Source of the DNA: Erythrophleum ivorense
Taxonomy: Eukaryota; Streptophyta; Magnoliopsida; Fabales; Fabaceae
Length of the DNA stretch: 64,000 bases
Reading direction: 5' to 3'
Assembly (NCBI GenBank): GCA_026724425.1
Contig: JAIUCV010000003.1
Location: 43,983,283 to 44,047,282 of the forward strand
Position numbers and translations under genes: made by a program. This document shows positions 8,890 through 21,583 of the stretch, piece by piece. Position 1 is the stretch's first letter. Each line of letters opens with the position of its first letter. The notes beneath the pieces were generated by a model that saw only the letters and a list, made by a program, of their open reading frames with translations, made no database searches and was not told the origin of the DNA.

Positions 8890-11530
8890 TGAATAATGGA
8901 AAGGAGGTTATATGCATGTATTCTAATGGGTAAATATGTGAAACCAAAAAGGAAGCAACATTTATTGCAGATCCAATTGATGTAATGACAGTTGATTATG
9001 ATATTTCATTGAAGAGGTTAAAACAAGAAGTTGCCGAACAGTTACAATTAAACTCAAATCAATATGTGTTTGACTTCGTATATAGACATCTAATGTTATT
9101 AAAGCCCACTAAATATCGAGCATGTAAGTTAAGGAGGGATGCCAACATCTAAGTTATGTGGGTGGCAAATGCTAAGTTTTCATCATAGTTGGGTTCAGTA
9201 GAATTATATGCAAAAATATCATCGAAGGAAATAGACTTAAATGTGGCAACTCAAGTAACAGTTGAATATGTGTCAAACCCACTCCCATCCTCCAGCCACG
9301 CTAATATCACAGAAGAGTAGCCTACCCTGTGTAGGACATACTTTACAGGCATTGGTGAATATCCATCTATTGGTTTGGTTGACTATACCTCCCATCGAAG
9401 CTCATTTCGTTTGCCAGTTGATGACATCTTCCAACCATGTTCGTCACATGAACTAATTGGTGCCCTTCTTCTCCTCCAAAGCAAACAGAGGACATAATGG
9501 ATGAATTTGAGGTAGAGGATGAATATGATGCTGTCCTTATGATTACAATGATGGTGGTAATACAGATGATGATGAAGACACTGGTTGTGTGGATGTTGGC
9601 ATGAATCCAGCAGTCCCCCTTAATATTTATGATGACTTGATGATTGCGTTCCTTGAATAGATAGATGCAGATGGTGAGAGAGTGCCTGACTATGTCGAGA
9701 TGAAGGAGGTAGCAATGAACATGAATGAAAGCCAAGAGTTACATATAGGCATGTTGTATAATGATCAGTGATCTTTTTGCCGGGCAATAAAGATATACTC
9801 GATACATATACATCATACTTTTAAAGTGTACCGTTCCTTAAAAAAGTACAAAGAATATCGGTGTCTTCAATATGAAATGAGGTTATGTAAATAGAGGGTT
9901 AGAGCTTGTTATCGAAAGAAAGAAAATCATTAGGAGATAACAAAATATCATGGGCCTCATACATGTGTTTTAGCATCTCTGTCATAAGATCATCCTAAAC
10001 TAGACTCTGATGTTATTTCAGTATACATTGTATCAATGGTGACTAAGAACCTAGATTGTCAATCCAAGAGGTCATCGAGTAGGTCCATTCTATATTTGGG
10101 TACAATGTCACATATAAAAACGCTTGGAAGGGAAAACATCAGGCCATCTCGCATGTATCTAGAAATTGGGAGAAGTCTTATGCTTTGTTACTTAAGTGGC
10201 TTATCGTTGTTCAACATTTCATGCCCAGCTTGTACAATAGCTTCATGTACAAGGAATATGTATTGACTAGCATAGCTAGCAGTGAGTCGATTATGTTTCA
10301 TCAAGTATTTTGGACCTTTTAGCTGTGTATTGAGGCATTTAATTACCTAAAACCAATGGTCCAAATAGATTGGACTTTCCTTTATGGCAAATATAAGGGA
10401 ACCATATTAATTGCAAGTACACAAGATAGTGAAAGGAATATTATCCCACTTGCATTGCAATAGTGGAGGGAGAAACATACGAGGTATGGGCATGGTTCTC
10501 ATTTAATCTACGAGTACATGTGGTAAAGGAAAAAAATGGGCTTTGCTTAATTTTTAACTATCATGCTAGTATCTTGGCTGCTGTGGCCAACCAGAGCATT
10601 AGGTGGCAGCCTCCACAGGCTTATTATATGTTTTGCCTCCGACATTTGGCTAGCAATATCAATAAAAAGTTTAAAATGCAATGGTTAAAAATATATCTCA
10701 CTAAAATTGGTACATCTCACAATCACTTAACCTTATTTATATTTGTTTAATATAATGATATAGTTCAAGAAGAATTATTAATTTTTCTATATTTCCATGC
10801 ATAGGTTATCTATATATGAGCAACACAAAGTTGATGAAAAATTAGCTCTCATACATCGATTGGACTCGCATGCTACTAATTGGATTAAGGAAATACCTAA
10901 GGATCAATGGTGTCGAGCATACAATGTTGGGAAAAAAATGATGGGGCCACATGCCAACAAATTTAGCAAAGAGTATAAATGTTGTTATTAAAGGGGTTAG
11001 GTTCTTACCTGTGCTTGGGTTGATTCGAGCGACGTTCTACAGGTTAACCAAGTATTGGGTCTAGTGAGTTAAAAAGGCAACTACACAGCATCAAGCTAGA
11101 GAAATTATATCTGAGGACATCAAATTGAAACTAGTAGTCAAGACTCAAAAAGTATCAGTTTATGCAGTTTGTGGATTTGATAGACGAGGGTCGACATTTG
11201 ATGTGGAGGAGCCATATGATTCGACTAATCAATAATTTGGTCGATCCTGTAAAGTTAACTTAGTAGATCGTATATATGATTGTAGGGAATTTCAGGCTTT
11301 AAAATATTCTTGTCAGTATGTATTAGTAGCCTGTGCTCATGTTCGAGTAGATTACATGCAGTATGTTCACACCGTGTTTTGATTGGAGACTATATGCATT
11401 TTGCAGACAGACAGGGCATAACCGCACTACTTGTCCATCACACTGCCACCCAGACCTATAGCTTTTTTTCCCATTGCTGTATTAGGAGCCAAGACTATCC
11501 AAGCTGTGTAATTTTTCATGTATTACTTAT
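8890..11530 (+). pseudogene. MuDR-type MULE transposase, decayed
   Basis: Domains in order: an N-terminal block (IDVMTVDYDISLKRLKQEVA, about 8970-9150); an acidic linker; the MuDR DNA-binding region (FCRAIKIYSIHIHHTFKVYR, then EITKYHGPHTCVL, about 9770-9980); and the MULE DDE/D core at about 10130-11090. In the core the first Asp block survives as IDWTFLYGKYKGT (near 10360). The second Asp block, usually LISDRH, reads LIFNYH (near 10550). The CLRHLASN block is kept (10636). The Glu block, usually NLxExxN, reads NLAKSIN (near 10960), followed by FLPVLGLIRATFYRLTKYWV. Near 11290 is a SWIM-type zinc block (YDCREFQALKYSCQYVLVAC, missing one Cys and the His), then a CCHC-like CRQTGHNRTTC. Stops and frameshifts occur throughout. 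Two of three catalytic acids are lost, so it is inactive. Confidence 0.85.
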
Positions 11531-11755
11531 CTGACTATGAACTACTCAGAGTGTATTCTAATGTTTTGGTGTTGTCGTCAATTATGTTATTTTTCACTAT
11601 TCATTCCACATTGTTTTGTTTGATATCTTCTAGTTATTTCACTGTGCTATTAGTACAATTTCGTTTTGTATGAAGTTGTCTTGTTATTAATTTATTTATG
11701 TATTTATTGAATATTGTATTATATATTTTAACTAAATATTATGTTATACAGTTTT

Positions 11756-14292
11756 GCAAGATAATATTATGTCATGTTCGAGACATGTTGTTTATCTAGG
11801 TCCAAAGGATGAGTCATTATTGTATTTGCAGATTAGACATGTCTCTCAGGCAATGTGGCTGAACAAAGTACACCATTTTTGTGTTTAAAAATTGAATTTT
11901 TAACTTTTAACTATTATTTCATTTATAATGGGTCACCTTTTTTCCCTCTAACAGCCAGATTGAATTTTTCGATTATGTCAGGTTACGCATGGTCCATGAT
12001 TAGAGTTTCTTCCACTACCTATAGTGTCATATCTTAGAGTCGCTAGCTTCTACGTGGTATCTCATCTCGTAACACTTGACTTTGATGCTTCCTTTGTTTT
12101 AGTACTGGTTGAGAGATGGCGACTGGAGACACATATTTTTCACACTACTCAAGGTGAGTGTACCATTACACTGCAAGATGTAGCAGTGTAGTTAGGTCTT
12201 CCAGTGGCAGGTCTCTCTATCACTGGTTCACTGAACTTTAACTGGCAAGACATTTGTGGGATTCTTCTTAGCATTGAGCTACTAGAGGAGGAGTTTGATG
12301 GACAGAGACTTAGTATTACTTGGCTTACCAATCAATTTGAGGCACTCCTAGAGAATGCAGATGAGAATGACATACTACATTTTTCGCGTGCCTATATATT
12401 ACATCTAATAAGTGGAGTTCTCATGCCAGATAGGTCAGGACATAGAGTTCCTCTTATGTACCTAGTATTCCTCCAGGACCTCCATATAGTAGGTCAGTTT
12501 AGTTGGAGCTCCGCAGTGCTAGCATATCTCTATAGAGACTTGAGTAATACAACTGATTATAAGGAGGTTAATATCGATGGCTATTTGACGTTGTTTCACT
12601 TATAGGCCTGGGATTGGTTCCCCAGACTAGCCTTTGGAATGCCCCACCTTCAAACCTTCAACTTGATGTATATGATGTGTTCTTGCCACTTGCTTACAGG
12701 TATAAATCCTATTTCGAGCTAAATACCTACTGTGTAGTTTATGTTGCTTGTATAATTCAATATTAACAAATATTTTCGTTTACATCTTGCAGGTGGAGGC
12801 ATGTGGGTCGATATTCTCATCCGAGAAAATTAGTCATACAACATTATAGAGTATTGTTAGACTAGATGAGAGTTGATAAGGTTTAAAACACTTCGTATTA
12901 GTTTGTTATATAGTCACCTTAGTAATACTGTATCCTTACTTACTAAAGATTATTACTTGTAGATTATATGGCATCCATATAACACAAATGATGTACACTA
13001 GTTGATCCTTCACTATTGCTTGGTCTCCTCAGATATTTGGCTAGCATCTATGCCATTTATTTGCTATCACATTGTAGAGTGGCATCATGTTGATCACGTA
13101 CTTTGATAATTTGGTAGGCTACAGCCCATCCCTCATACTTCCTATGATTTAGAAGAAGTCTATATATTGACGCTTAAAGGCAAGACTTATTTGGACTAGC
13201 AAAAGGAGTATGAGACCTTCATGCATGTTTAGTGGAGCTGGCAAGATACTTTGTCACTTACACTAGTATCATTAGATGCCCTAGATCACTCTTCAGAATA
13301 TATGAAGTGGTATTAGAGGGTTACTCATTGGTGGATCCACCATATTAGTGGTGCTCAGGGATTTATGGTAACTTTTATAAATTTAGCATTGTTATTTTAT
13401 TAAAATTTTTTCATACTTATTATATATATGACTTTTAATTTTTTTTGACAGGCTAATGTAGCTGATCGTTTACGAGTACTTGCTATGGATGACCCTTCAC
13501 CATTGGGTCTTACCGTGGTCATTGATTGTACTAGCATACTCGATATACTTGGTGAGCATCGAGACATGATGATTTCTCAAGTTGCTCATTCTACACCTCA
13601 GTTACTGAGGCCACAGCTTCCTCCACCTCGTAGGCAAAAAGAGCTTACAGATTTATGTCTACTAGGGAATCCATGGTAGATGATTGGCCTTACTATGATT
13701 CTACCCTTGGTGTTAGTACTACATCTATGATGCCTAGTCCTTCTTTTCATACATCTACAGAGACACAGGCCCACCCTGATGCCATTAGGCCAACTTCTTC
13801 TCCACCAACCCAGGTATAGCACTATGACACCGTGAATCAATCTTCTATCACAGTGACGCAGACCCCTTATGATATGGTAGGTCCATCTTCTTCTATGTCA
13901 CCTATGCATTTTATTGATTTTCAGGGTATCAACTCTTCATTTTATATGCCAAGTGGTTTTGTCCCTTTTACACCCCTATTCTCAAATCAAATAATGTTTG
14001 CTTTTGAATTTGTTTATGGGCCTTCTGCATATGGTGGATCACAGCAAATGGGATATATCACACCGCATTAGCCAATTCCTCTAGTGCGATCCCCCCAATT
14101 GAATGTGAATCCTATGCCCTACTAACAGGTGGAAGAAGAAGGAAATAATGGTAATGAAGAAGATAAAGATGAGGCCAATAATTAAGAAGCTGACCACGAC
14201 GATGAGGTATAGGAGGCAGGAGAAGAACACTGTCCTATTCGTCAACGAGGTCAATGATTAAGGACACGAACTTGTTGTGGCATAAGTAGCCA
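11756..14292 (+). pseudogene. Plant mobile domain (PMD, MAIN-like) gene carried by the MULE, decayed
   Basis: Exon-like text begins CSRHVVYLGPKDESLLYLQI and RHVSQAMW (11770-11860), the start typical of MAIN-like PMD proteins. An intron-like gap follows to an AG near 11954. The core reads LRVASFYVVSHLVTLDFDAS, LVERWRLETHIFHTTQGECT, ITLQDVAV, a stop at 12189, then LGLPVAGLSITGSLNFNWQD and onward to YLTLFHL near 12604. Next come AWDWFPRLAFGMPHLQ (about 12608-12655), a GT-AG intron (about 12700-12792), WRHVGRYSHPRKLVIQHYRV and WHPYNTNDV, then IWLASMPFICYHIVEWHHVD (13035-13100). The tail is Pro/Ser-rich, ending acidic and then CPIRQRGQ, stop, LRTRTCCG (about 14233-14282). PMD proteins have no proven enzyme activity. 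Host MAIN and MAIL1 act in gene and transposon silencing, and related domains are known to ride on transposons. Stops and frameshifts make this copy a pseudogene. Confidence 0.78.
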
Positions 14293-15740
14293 TTTCTTTT
14301 AAACGTTATATATATATATTTCTGGTATTTGTATTTTTTATATCATTGTAACATATTATAACTATTTTTTTTCATCGAACAGAAATTTAATTTAACTTTG
14401 GCAAATTTGAGTGGTTGCCAAGTTCTAAATATTTTTTTTAACCTATGGAAGTGATTTCATCCTAACTAAAATGCATTATTAATAATTGTAAAAGCTAAAG
14501 CAAGGCAAAGATAATATACTACCTTTCTATCAAGTTATGCATCAATGTTGGAGGCATGTTGTGCTGGATCAAAGGCAAAGGCCATTCAACTAAGAGGGAC
14601 TACGTCGTGCATTAAGTGATTTACTACAAAAGGGGAAAACTTAATGAATATATATATCCTGATCAAACAAATAGGGATTTGAGGTCTTCATAATATAATC
14701 TATTCATTTACATTTTTTTTATAACTTATTTGACAATTTAAAAAGTGAGTCATTCAACACCTTTTCATCTTCTCCTTCTTCTAGAGTTCTAAGTAAGATC
14801 TTTTCATATTTTTTTTAAAATCTGTTTATCAAATTCTCTCATTTCATATTAATAAATTTTCTTCTTCCAATGCTTATGTGGTTTTCGTCAATTTCAGATT
14901 GCTGCAATTGCAATTTTAATTAGCTCTCGATAAAAAATTGTCAAGATTTTTTCTTGTTTAGTTTGTAATGTTTATTACACTTCTTTATAAATTAATTATT
15001 CTTATATTAAAAATTTACAAAGCAAAAAAAGTTTAGATACAAAAAAATATTGTCAATAGCAACAACAAGTAGAAAACATGATGATCAAACATACGGAGGC
15101 AGTGCCACAAGTTGAATTATAATAAATAAACATTTATTTGTGAAAATGATGTCTTAGATATCCACTTTTTTTTTTTTTACAAACAAAAAAGCAAAAATAC
15201 AGTACATTATAATCCTAGGCCAAAAGAACTTAAAAGGGTATAAACATGAGATCTAGTGTTTTATTATTCTATTTTTGTTTTAATTTGGTCTTTTATCTTT
15301 GGCCCATGAATGATATTTTGTTGTAATAAACACTTACAAAATTCGTTAGAAATAAACTTAAGAAAAAAAAGTAAAAATAAATTAAATACCAATCAAAATT
15401 TTCAAAAAATATATCAAATTTTAAAATAATCATAAATATTAACAAAACAAAGGATGATTGGACCCAACCAAAATGTATATTTTCTTAGTGATTAATCTTA
15501 TTAGCCAATTTATTGTCACATTTTTTTAGCAATAAATTCATATGAAAGAAAAGATCATTAAATCATAACAAAATTATCTAACATAGCAGAACCTTTTTAA
15601 AATGGGGAAATAAAATTCAATAATTATATTCCATAATTTTATGCAAAAAAAATTAAAATGACACGCAGGCTTTCATTTATATGTCTTGCGTGTCACGGTG
15701 CTTCTTTTACTTTTTTTTTATTTAATATGGACATGGTTGC
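14293..15740. other. MULE 3' noncoding region
   Basis: AT-rich DNA between the PMD pseudogene and the right terminal repeat. I see no coding block. It contains the small hairpins near 15659-15754 noted with the right terminal repeat. Confidence 0.5.
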
Positions 15741-15897
15741 TTTACAACCATGTCTGTTTTTATTTTTTATTTTTTAAAAATAGCAACCATGACTCCCATT
15801 TAAAAAAAATAATTTAATGTATTTGGGGAAATAAAATAAACAGTTGTGTATGGTGCGAATTTAAAATTCGCCCTAATGTTTTTCAGTCAAAATCCCC
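15741..15897. repeat. MULE right terminal inverted repeat
   Basis: Inverted partner of 6955-7098. Next to its inner edge are two small perfect hairpins: GACATGGTTG (15730-15739) with CAACCATGTC (15745-15754), and TGACACGCA (15659-15667) with TGCGTGTCA (15687-15695). The left end holds only weaker versions. Confidence 0.85.
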
Positions 15898-15906
15898 TTT
15901 GTCGTT

Positions 15907-18620
15907 CTTATTGTTAGCTTATGTGAAGAGCTTCTCATAGGGAGCACATGAGTTGGAGAGTGCAGGTAATCACTCAAAGTAGTAATGAAATAAATAAGTT
16001 TCCTATTAAATTGTAACCTATAACTAATTTAAGCATAATTATGCATGCATTTTTTAAAAACTTTTTACCTCCTTCTACTATTGTGTTAAATTCTTTTACT
16101 TATTAAATTCCTTTCACTCCTTATTTCAACTAACTATTGAAATTTATATTAATGTAGTACATGTTTTTTTCCTTGTATACTTCATTGTTATCTTATTACC
16201 AATTTATACTTGAATCAAAACTTATTTTCATTGTAAAATTATGTGTTCCTCGTCCTTTCCATTATCATTCTTTATTTTTTATTCAATGAGTATAGTGATT
16301 CATTCCTTTATTTGTTTTTACAAATAGTGGAATTTATTTAAATGCTCATCTGGCGTAACTCAAAAATATTGTTAAAGAAAAGTCTGTGGTTAGTATTAAT
16401 GAACTATTGTTCACATATATGAATATGTTTGTATAATAAAGTAAGCTTTACAAGTTATAGGCAAGATCCTTGCCTTATAGTTTATGTTTATTATTGATGA
16501 CACAATTGAGAATAGGACCCTCTATGATGTGTAAACACTAGATTGACTATTTGTAGATAAGTCTGAGATATCTTAAATTTAAGGAAGACTCTGTCAGATT
16601 TTTTTATAAAAAATTACACTTGATTTTGGAAATGCATTAGAACAATGGGGATCTTGAACTTAGTATGAATGTAGGTAATTAAGGGAATTATACTTTGGTT
16701 TGAAATTGTTACTTCCATCCAATTATATATTAGAATTTTATATATACTTGTGTGTTTAGCAGGTTTATGGGTATGAGGTCTCTTCATATTTCATGCTAAT
16801 CCATGCCTTCATTTAGGGGTGTAACATTAATTATGTGTAAGAATGTATCAAACATTCTACAATAAAATCTTCAATTGCAACTTAATAAAGTTACTACTAA
16901 AAGAGGCATCAGTAACAACAAATGCTTTTATTAACAGTATAAAAAGGTTACCAATGAAAATGACTTTCAATAATGACTTTTATTTTAAAGGAGACCTTTA
17001 AAAGTCACCATTGAAATTCACTTTCACTTGCAACCTTGTCTCTATCAAAAGTTTGATTTAGTGGCAATCTAACTATGATCATGTGCTAAAGTGATCTTTA
17101 ATGACAAAAAAAAATGGTTTCGCTAGCCAACTTTTTCACCATTGAATGGTGGTTTTAATAGCTAAATTTTTATCTTTGCCCTCAAAACCTTAAGCAATAG
17201 GAACTATCAATTACAACTTGGTAGCAATTTAAAAGTCACCATCGAGAGTCTTTTCTTCTTCTTCTTTTTCCGTAGCATAAAAGGTGCAAAAAATGGAACT
17301 CTTATGATGCAAGAAAGACTCAAAAAGCCTTAATTGATCCAATGATTTAAAAGACAATGGTTTCTACTTAACATTGAATGTTGCAATTATATAGATGAAA
17401 TTAATCAATTTATTGTGTCAAAGATGGCAAAGTTGCCTATGATGTTTATCAAACTCTATAGATCCAAGTTGATTAAGCTCAATTAATTAAAATAGCATGA
17501 AAGGTATTCAAGACTAACTTACTAATTGGATTAATAACCTATAGAACTTCTTTTACCCTTTAGTCATTGTAGTTTCATCCTGACAATTTATCACTACAAT
17601 AGCTAAATTGGCTAAATAGGTTTTTCATCCTAATAATTCATTAAGCCTATTATACATGCTATTAAATGATAATCCTCAACTTACTTTCATCTATGCGATT
17701 CATCACTCAATTCAATGTAATTCAAAAGAGAACTACTTGTTGAAGCACTAATAGCATATACTCAACAAGACAATAAATTAAATGCTTGAAATTCATCCAC
17801 ATAATTATTACAAGTAAAGTTATATTTACAAGATCTAGAATTCTCTAATTAACATTGAATAACATAATTATAAAGATGCACTCAAGCATTTCTCATCTAC
17901 ACAATTTATCAAACACTTGAAATGCACTTTATGACTAATGAAATTCAAACTAACTAGAAACAACAACCAACCTAAAAATTAAAATTAAAGAAGAGGAAAG
18001 AAAAGAGAAAAGTGAAAATTGTTGTAAATGTTATAGTTATGTAGATGTCTATAACTTCTAAAAAATGATCTTTTATAATCACTTTGTATATTTAATAACA
18101 TATACTCTATAACTCCAAAAGATTTATATTATAGATTATGTTAATTAATTATCCTATTTATATCATTGGAATTTTTAATTTAATCTTTATGGTTGAATGC
18201 CTAAGAATAGAGATTGTAAATTAAGCATATGATACCCTAGTAAATAAGAAGTATTTCCTTATTTTTGCAGTCAATTTTCTTTTGCTCAATTTCTTAGATT
18301 TTCATTATTTTTGTAACATGTTATTTGTACAATTTTGCTCTAAGTTCTTGGCTTAAATCAAATTGTTTTTTAATTTAAAAGATTAATTTTATTTTACATT
18401 TTGAATTTTTTAAAGCAAAAAAAATATCAAAATTTAAAAAAAATAAAAAAATTTTGAATAGTCCAAATCTAAACTATTCAGACCAGATGTATAAGGCTTG
18501 CACATCTTTAAGATCCACTTCCTTACAAATGGTAGGCTTGTAATTAATGAGTTGATGACCGTAGTCATTTAGTATCTATATACTTTCCTAGAAGTCTACA
18601 ACCGCTAAACTTTTCAAACA
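15907..18620. other. AT-rich intergenic DNA, no gene seen
   Basis: No conserved protein block on either strand. The only structure I could make out is the possible MITE at 16854-17274. Confidence 0.5.
16854..17274. mobile_element. Possible CACTA-type MITE
   Basis: The left end ATTCTACAATAAAA and the right end (reverse complement ATGCTACGGAAAAAG) form an imperfect 14-bp inverted repeat resembling a worn CACTA terminus. Inside, motifs such as AAAAGTCACCATTGAAA and its inverse (AATGACTTTTA, TTCACCATTGAATGGTG) recur in both orientations, as in CACTA subterminal regions. There is no coding capacity, and no clear 3-bp target duplication could be fixed. Confidence 0.35.
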
Positions 18621-18724
18621 GTTCAGTTGCTCCTCATTCTGAAAGAGCCACACGAACCTTCTTTCCTCCAGTTCAGCTCTCCCCCTTGGCATCTCTCTTC
18701 TGTATCTTTTCCATCAATATCCTC

Positions 18725-19045
18725 AAATTTGTTTCTCATCCATTTTTGCTTTTTCCAATCTTCTGTTTTTTTCCTTTTCTATATGCTATTCTTCACAATG
18801 GGTTGTTGCCAAGATTGAGGACTTATCTTTGCAATCACGCTTTCATTACACATGGGAGATAGTAATTTTTTTATTTGGGAAATTTCTTGATTTGTTTCTC
18901 ATCCATTTCTTCTTTTTCCAATCTTTCTCTTCCATGTGTTGTTCATCACAATGGGTTATCACCAACATTAGGGATTCTTCTCTGCAATCATGCTTTCATG
19001 ACGCAGGAAAGACAATAATTTGTTGATTTGGGAAAATTTCCTTTA
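18725..19045 (+). repeat. Tandem duplication, 163-bp unit, two copies
   Basis: The unit starting with GTTTCTCATCCATTT at 18731 recurs at 18894. Shared blocks in order: TTTTTCCAATCTT, TTCACAATGGGTT or ATCACAATGGGTT, TTTGCAATCACGCTTTCAT or CTGCAATCATGCTTTCAT, and TTTGGGAAATTTC or TTTGGGAAAATTTC. Several substitutions separate the copies. Short open frames on this strand run across both copies but have low-complexity Phe/Ser text and no recognised domain. Confidence 0.8.
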
Positions 19046-19279
19046 TTTCATCATTTCATTGTGTTACTTTTCAATACCATCTTCATCTCTTTCAAAAGCA
19101 AGAGGGATCCATTAGCCCTTCTCCATTTCTATCAATTCAGAAAGGACCTATTACCTGCGAGTCAGAAACTTAAGATTCCATACATATCATGGCTTATGCA
19201 TGTCAAAAACTTAAGATTCCATAGATTTAGTTCCAAATATAATACCTACATTACATTCTCATACTTTTATACATGAGTG

Positions 19280-21583
19280 AGGGTTTACATCACTTATATA
19301 AATAATACATCCATACTTTGACATCAATTTCTATGCTATTGTCAAAGTAATACAATTTAAGCTTCTTGGCCTCCATTCTTGGCTTCATGAGAGTTATCTA
19401 GCAAGATTAGACGTAAAGTGGGGGAGAGTGAGATTTAAAGAATCCCAATAGCTCATTCACCCTTTTAAGTATACATATATAGCATGTTATCATGTTAAAG
19501 AGAGAAAACATGCATCAAATGCTTCCATACATTAAACATAATCATATTTCCAAAGTTATATGAATACAACAAGATCAAAAACAAGTTTTAGGGACTTTTG
19601 ATCTAGTCTTATCCATATTTTAGAAACTTTTGACTTAGCCTCACTCATTTTTGAGATTTTTGGCCTTGTTTCACCCTTACTTAGGGGCTTTTGGCCTCAC
19701 CTCACCTAAACCAAGGCGCTTTTAGCACAATCTCACCTATCAAAAGCCATTTCACATTCAAAATGTAAATCAAGAAGCATAATAGTTCCAAAGCATCAAA
19801 CCAATAGCTATAGGCATGTTTCATGGTTCAAACATACATACAAGCAACCAATGACAATCAAACATCTTAAAAATGCATACAATAATGGATGAAAAGCTAC
19901 CTTGGATCAAGAAGCACAAATTCTTCCTTTGATTCCTAGCTCCTTGGTTTGGCCTCACACATATACTTGGAGGAGGCTTGATTTGCTTGGCCTAGACACC
20001 TTAAATAAGATACAAACACATTAATCGAACCATCTTTAACCTTACATAAACTATTCACAAGCTAGTTCTAGTTTATGGGATGCATATGGTTCCATACAAG
20101 GGTATAATGAATCAACTCATATAATTCATCATCTTGGCTCTAATTTCTCATTCAATTTAAGTCACATGACTCCATTTAAACTCATTAGAGTCATCATTAA
20201 GTCAGATTAAGGAGCTTAATACCAAATTGCTTCTTTATGCATAATAGAACTTAAAATTTTAACTTTCAAAATATGGCTTCTAAATTCAAACCAATGGTTC
20301 TTTTGGTATCTATAATTCATATCTAGACTATTTCTATCTTAAAAATCAAATAAAACTCTCCCTAGGTGCTTGATTCTCTTCTTGGCCAAGACATGCATCA
20401 TATTAGGAGCCTATGGAGTTTTATTTGTTTTTTAGGGAATTTGGCATCTATAAAGCTTCCTAGATCTCTTATGAACTCAATTATGCTCTTACACAAGTTA
20501 AATTATTATTAGAAAGTTTCATAAATCCCTAGGTGTAATGAAAACCCTAATTGCCATAACTTGTTACCAAATGCTTTTTTTTTTAATTCTAATTGTTCCA
20601 TATGCTTCTCCATGCTTCAAAAGCCCAATTCCTATCAAGTTTGGATCAAAATCAAGTCCCCTACATATGACCCTCATTTTAGCTGAAACATTTAAGCAAA
20701 AGAGAGCTAAGAAAAAGCAAGTTAGGCCATGGTTTCTTACCTTATTTCAAAGCTGATCAAAAGTGCTTCCTTAGGTTTCCAAGCTTTCCTCCAAATTCTC
20801 CTTTCCTTCTACTGAACCAACCACAAAACATAACCATTTAAGACACCAAAATCATGAAAATAGAGAGGATAAAGAGGCGAAGAACATTAGTGAAAGGAAA
20901 AGCATGAAAAAGTAGCAAAATCTTACCATTTTAACTTGATTTTTCTCTTTCTTTTTCTCCCCTCTTTGTATGCCTCTTCAGGCTTATCCTAGTTTTTTTT
21001 TAGACTAGATGGAAGTTAGTTAAGAAGAGGGAGAGAAGCGGCACATGATTTTAAGAGGGTTGGAGGCCTAATTACAACATTTTCAAAATTCTAATTTTGT
21101 CCTTCAACTTGGTTCTTTTCATTTGATCTCATTTCAATTCTTTTTTTAGAACCATCTTTGTTATCATGAAATTTATGTCCTCTAATTCATAAATTATCTC
21201 TAGTTTCACCCAAATTAGATTTAAAACCTTAAAGTTTTAGTTAACTAATGACCTAAATCGCATACCATATAGGTTTTGACCATTTTAGGGGTTCTTATAA
21301 TTTTTGGGGCCCCTGACAATCCTAAGAAATTCAATTTTTCTATTCAAAGCTCCTTCCTTTAAGTTTCCTAAAAGTTGCCTAAAATTATGATTTTATCACT
21401 ACATTTTTAGTTCATCTATTTTGCCATTTTGGCTCTGATTTTAGGCTATTTTTAGACTCTAGCCTACATTTTTATGCTCTAATTAACATCTTAATGTTAT
21501 TTTGTCTTAATTTGCCTTGCTTTAGGATACTGTCGTATCAATTTATCAAGTTCAATTTAGTTTTTGAATTATCGGTTGTTACA
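19280..21583 (-). mobile_element. LTR unit L1 (type A), minus strand, 3' end not found
   Basis: On the minus strand the unit starts TGTAACAACCGATAATTC at 21583. It continues with the family's type A text: CATAAAATTTAG-type block, AGGAAGGAGC, the CAAGGTAGC block near 19900 and the 31-bp minisatellite at about 19590-19740. The sequence then follows the family as far as the CTTGGCCTCCATTCTTGG region (19360) and about 80 bp beyond. The long 3' tail seen in other copies is missing or too diverged, so this copy is truncated. Noncoding. Confidence 0.7.

Larger units (their letters stand above)
6955..15897 (+). mobile_element. Mutator-like element (MULE) with transposase and plant-mobile-domain gene, decayed
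   Basis: Left end GGGATTTTGATTGAAAAACA (from 6955) and right end (reverse complement GGGGATTTTGACTGAAAAAC, ending 15897) are long terminal inverted repeats. They share ATTCGCxCCATACA and TATTTCCCCAAATA blocks over about 140-157 bp. Flanks TTTGTCATA (6946-6954) and TTTGTCGTT (15898-15906) agree at 7 of 9 positions, the 9-bp target duplication expected of MULEs. Inside are, in order, a tandem-repeat region, a MuDR-type transposase pseudogene and a PMD (MAIN-like) pseudogene, both on the plus strand. The whole is about 8.9 kb. Coding lesions mean it cannot move by itself. Confidence 0.88.
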
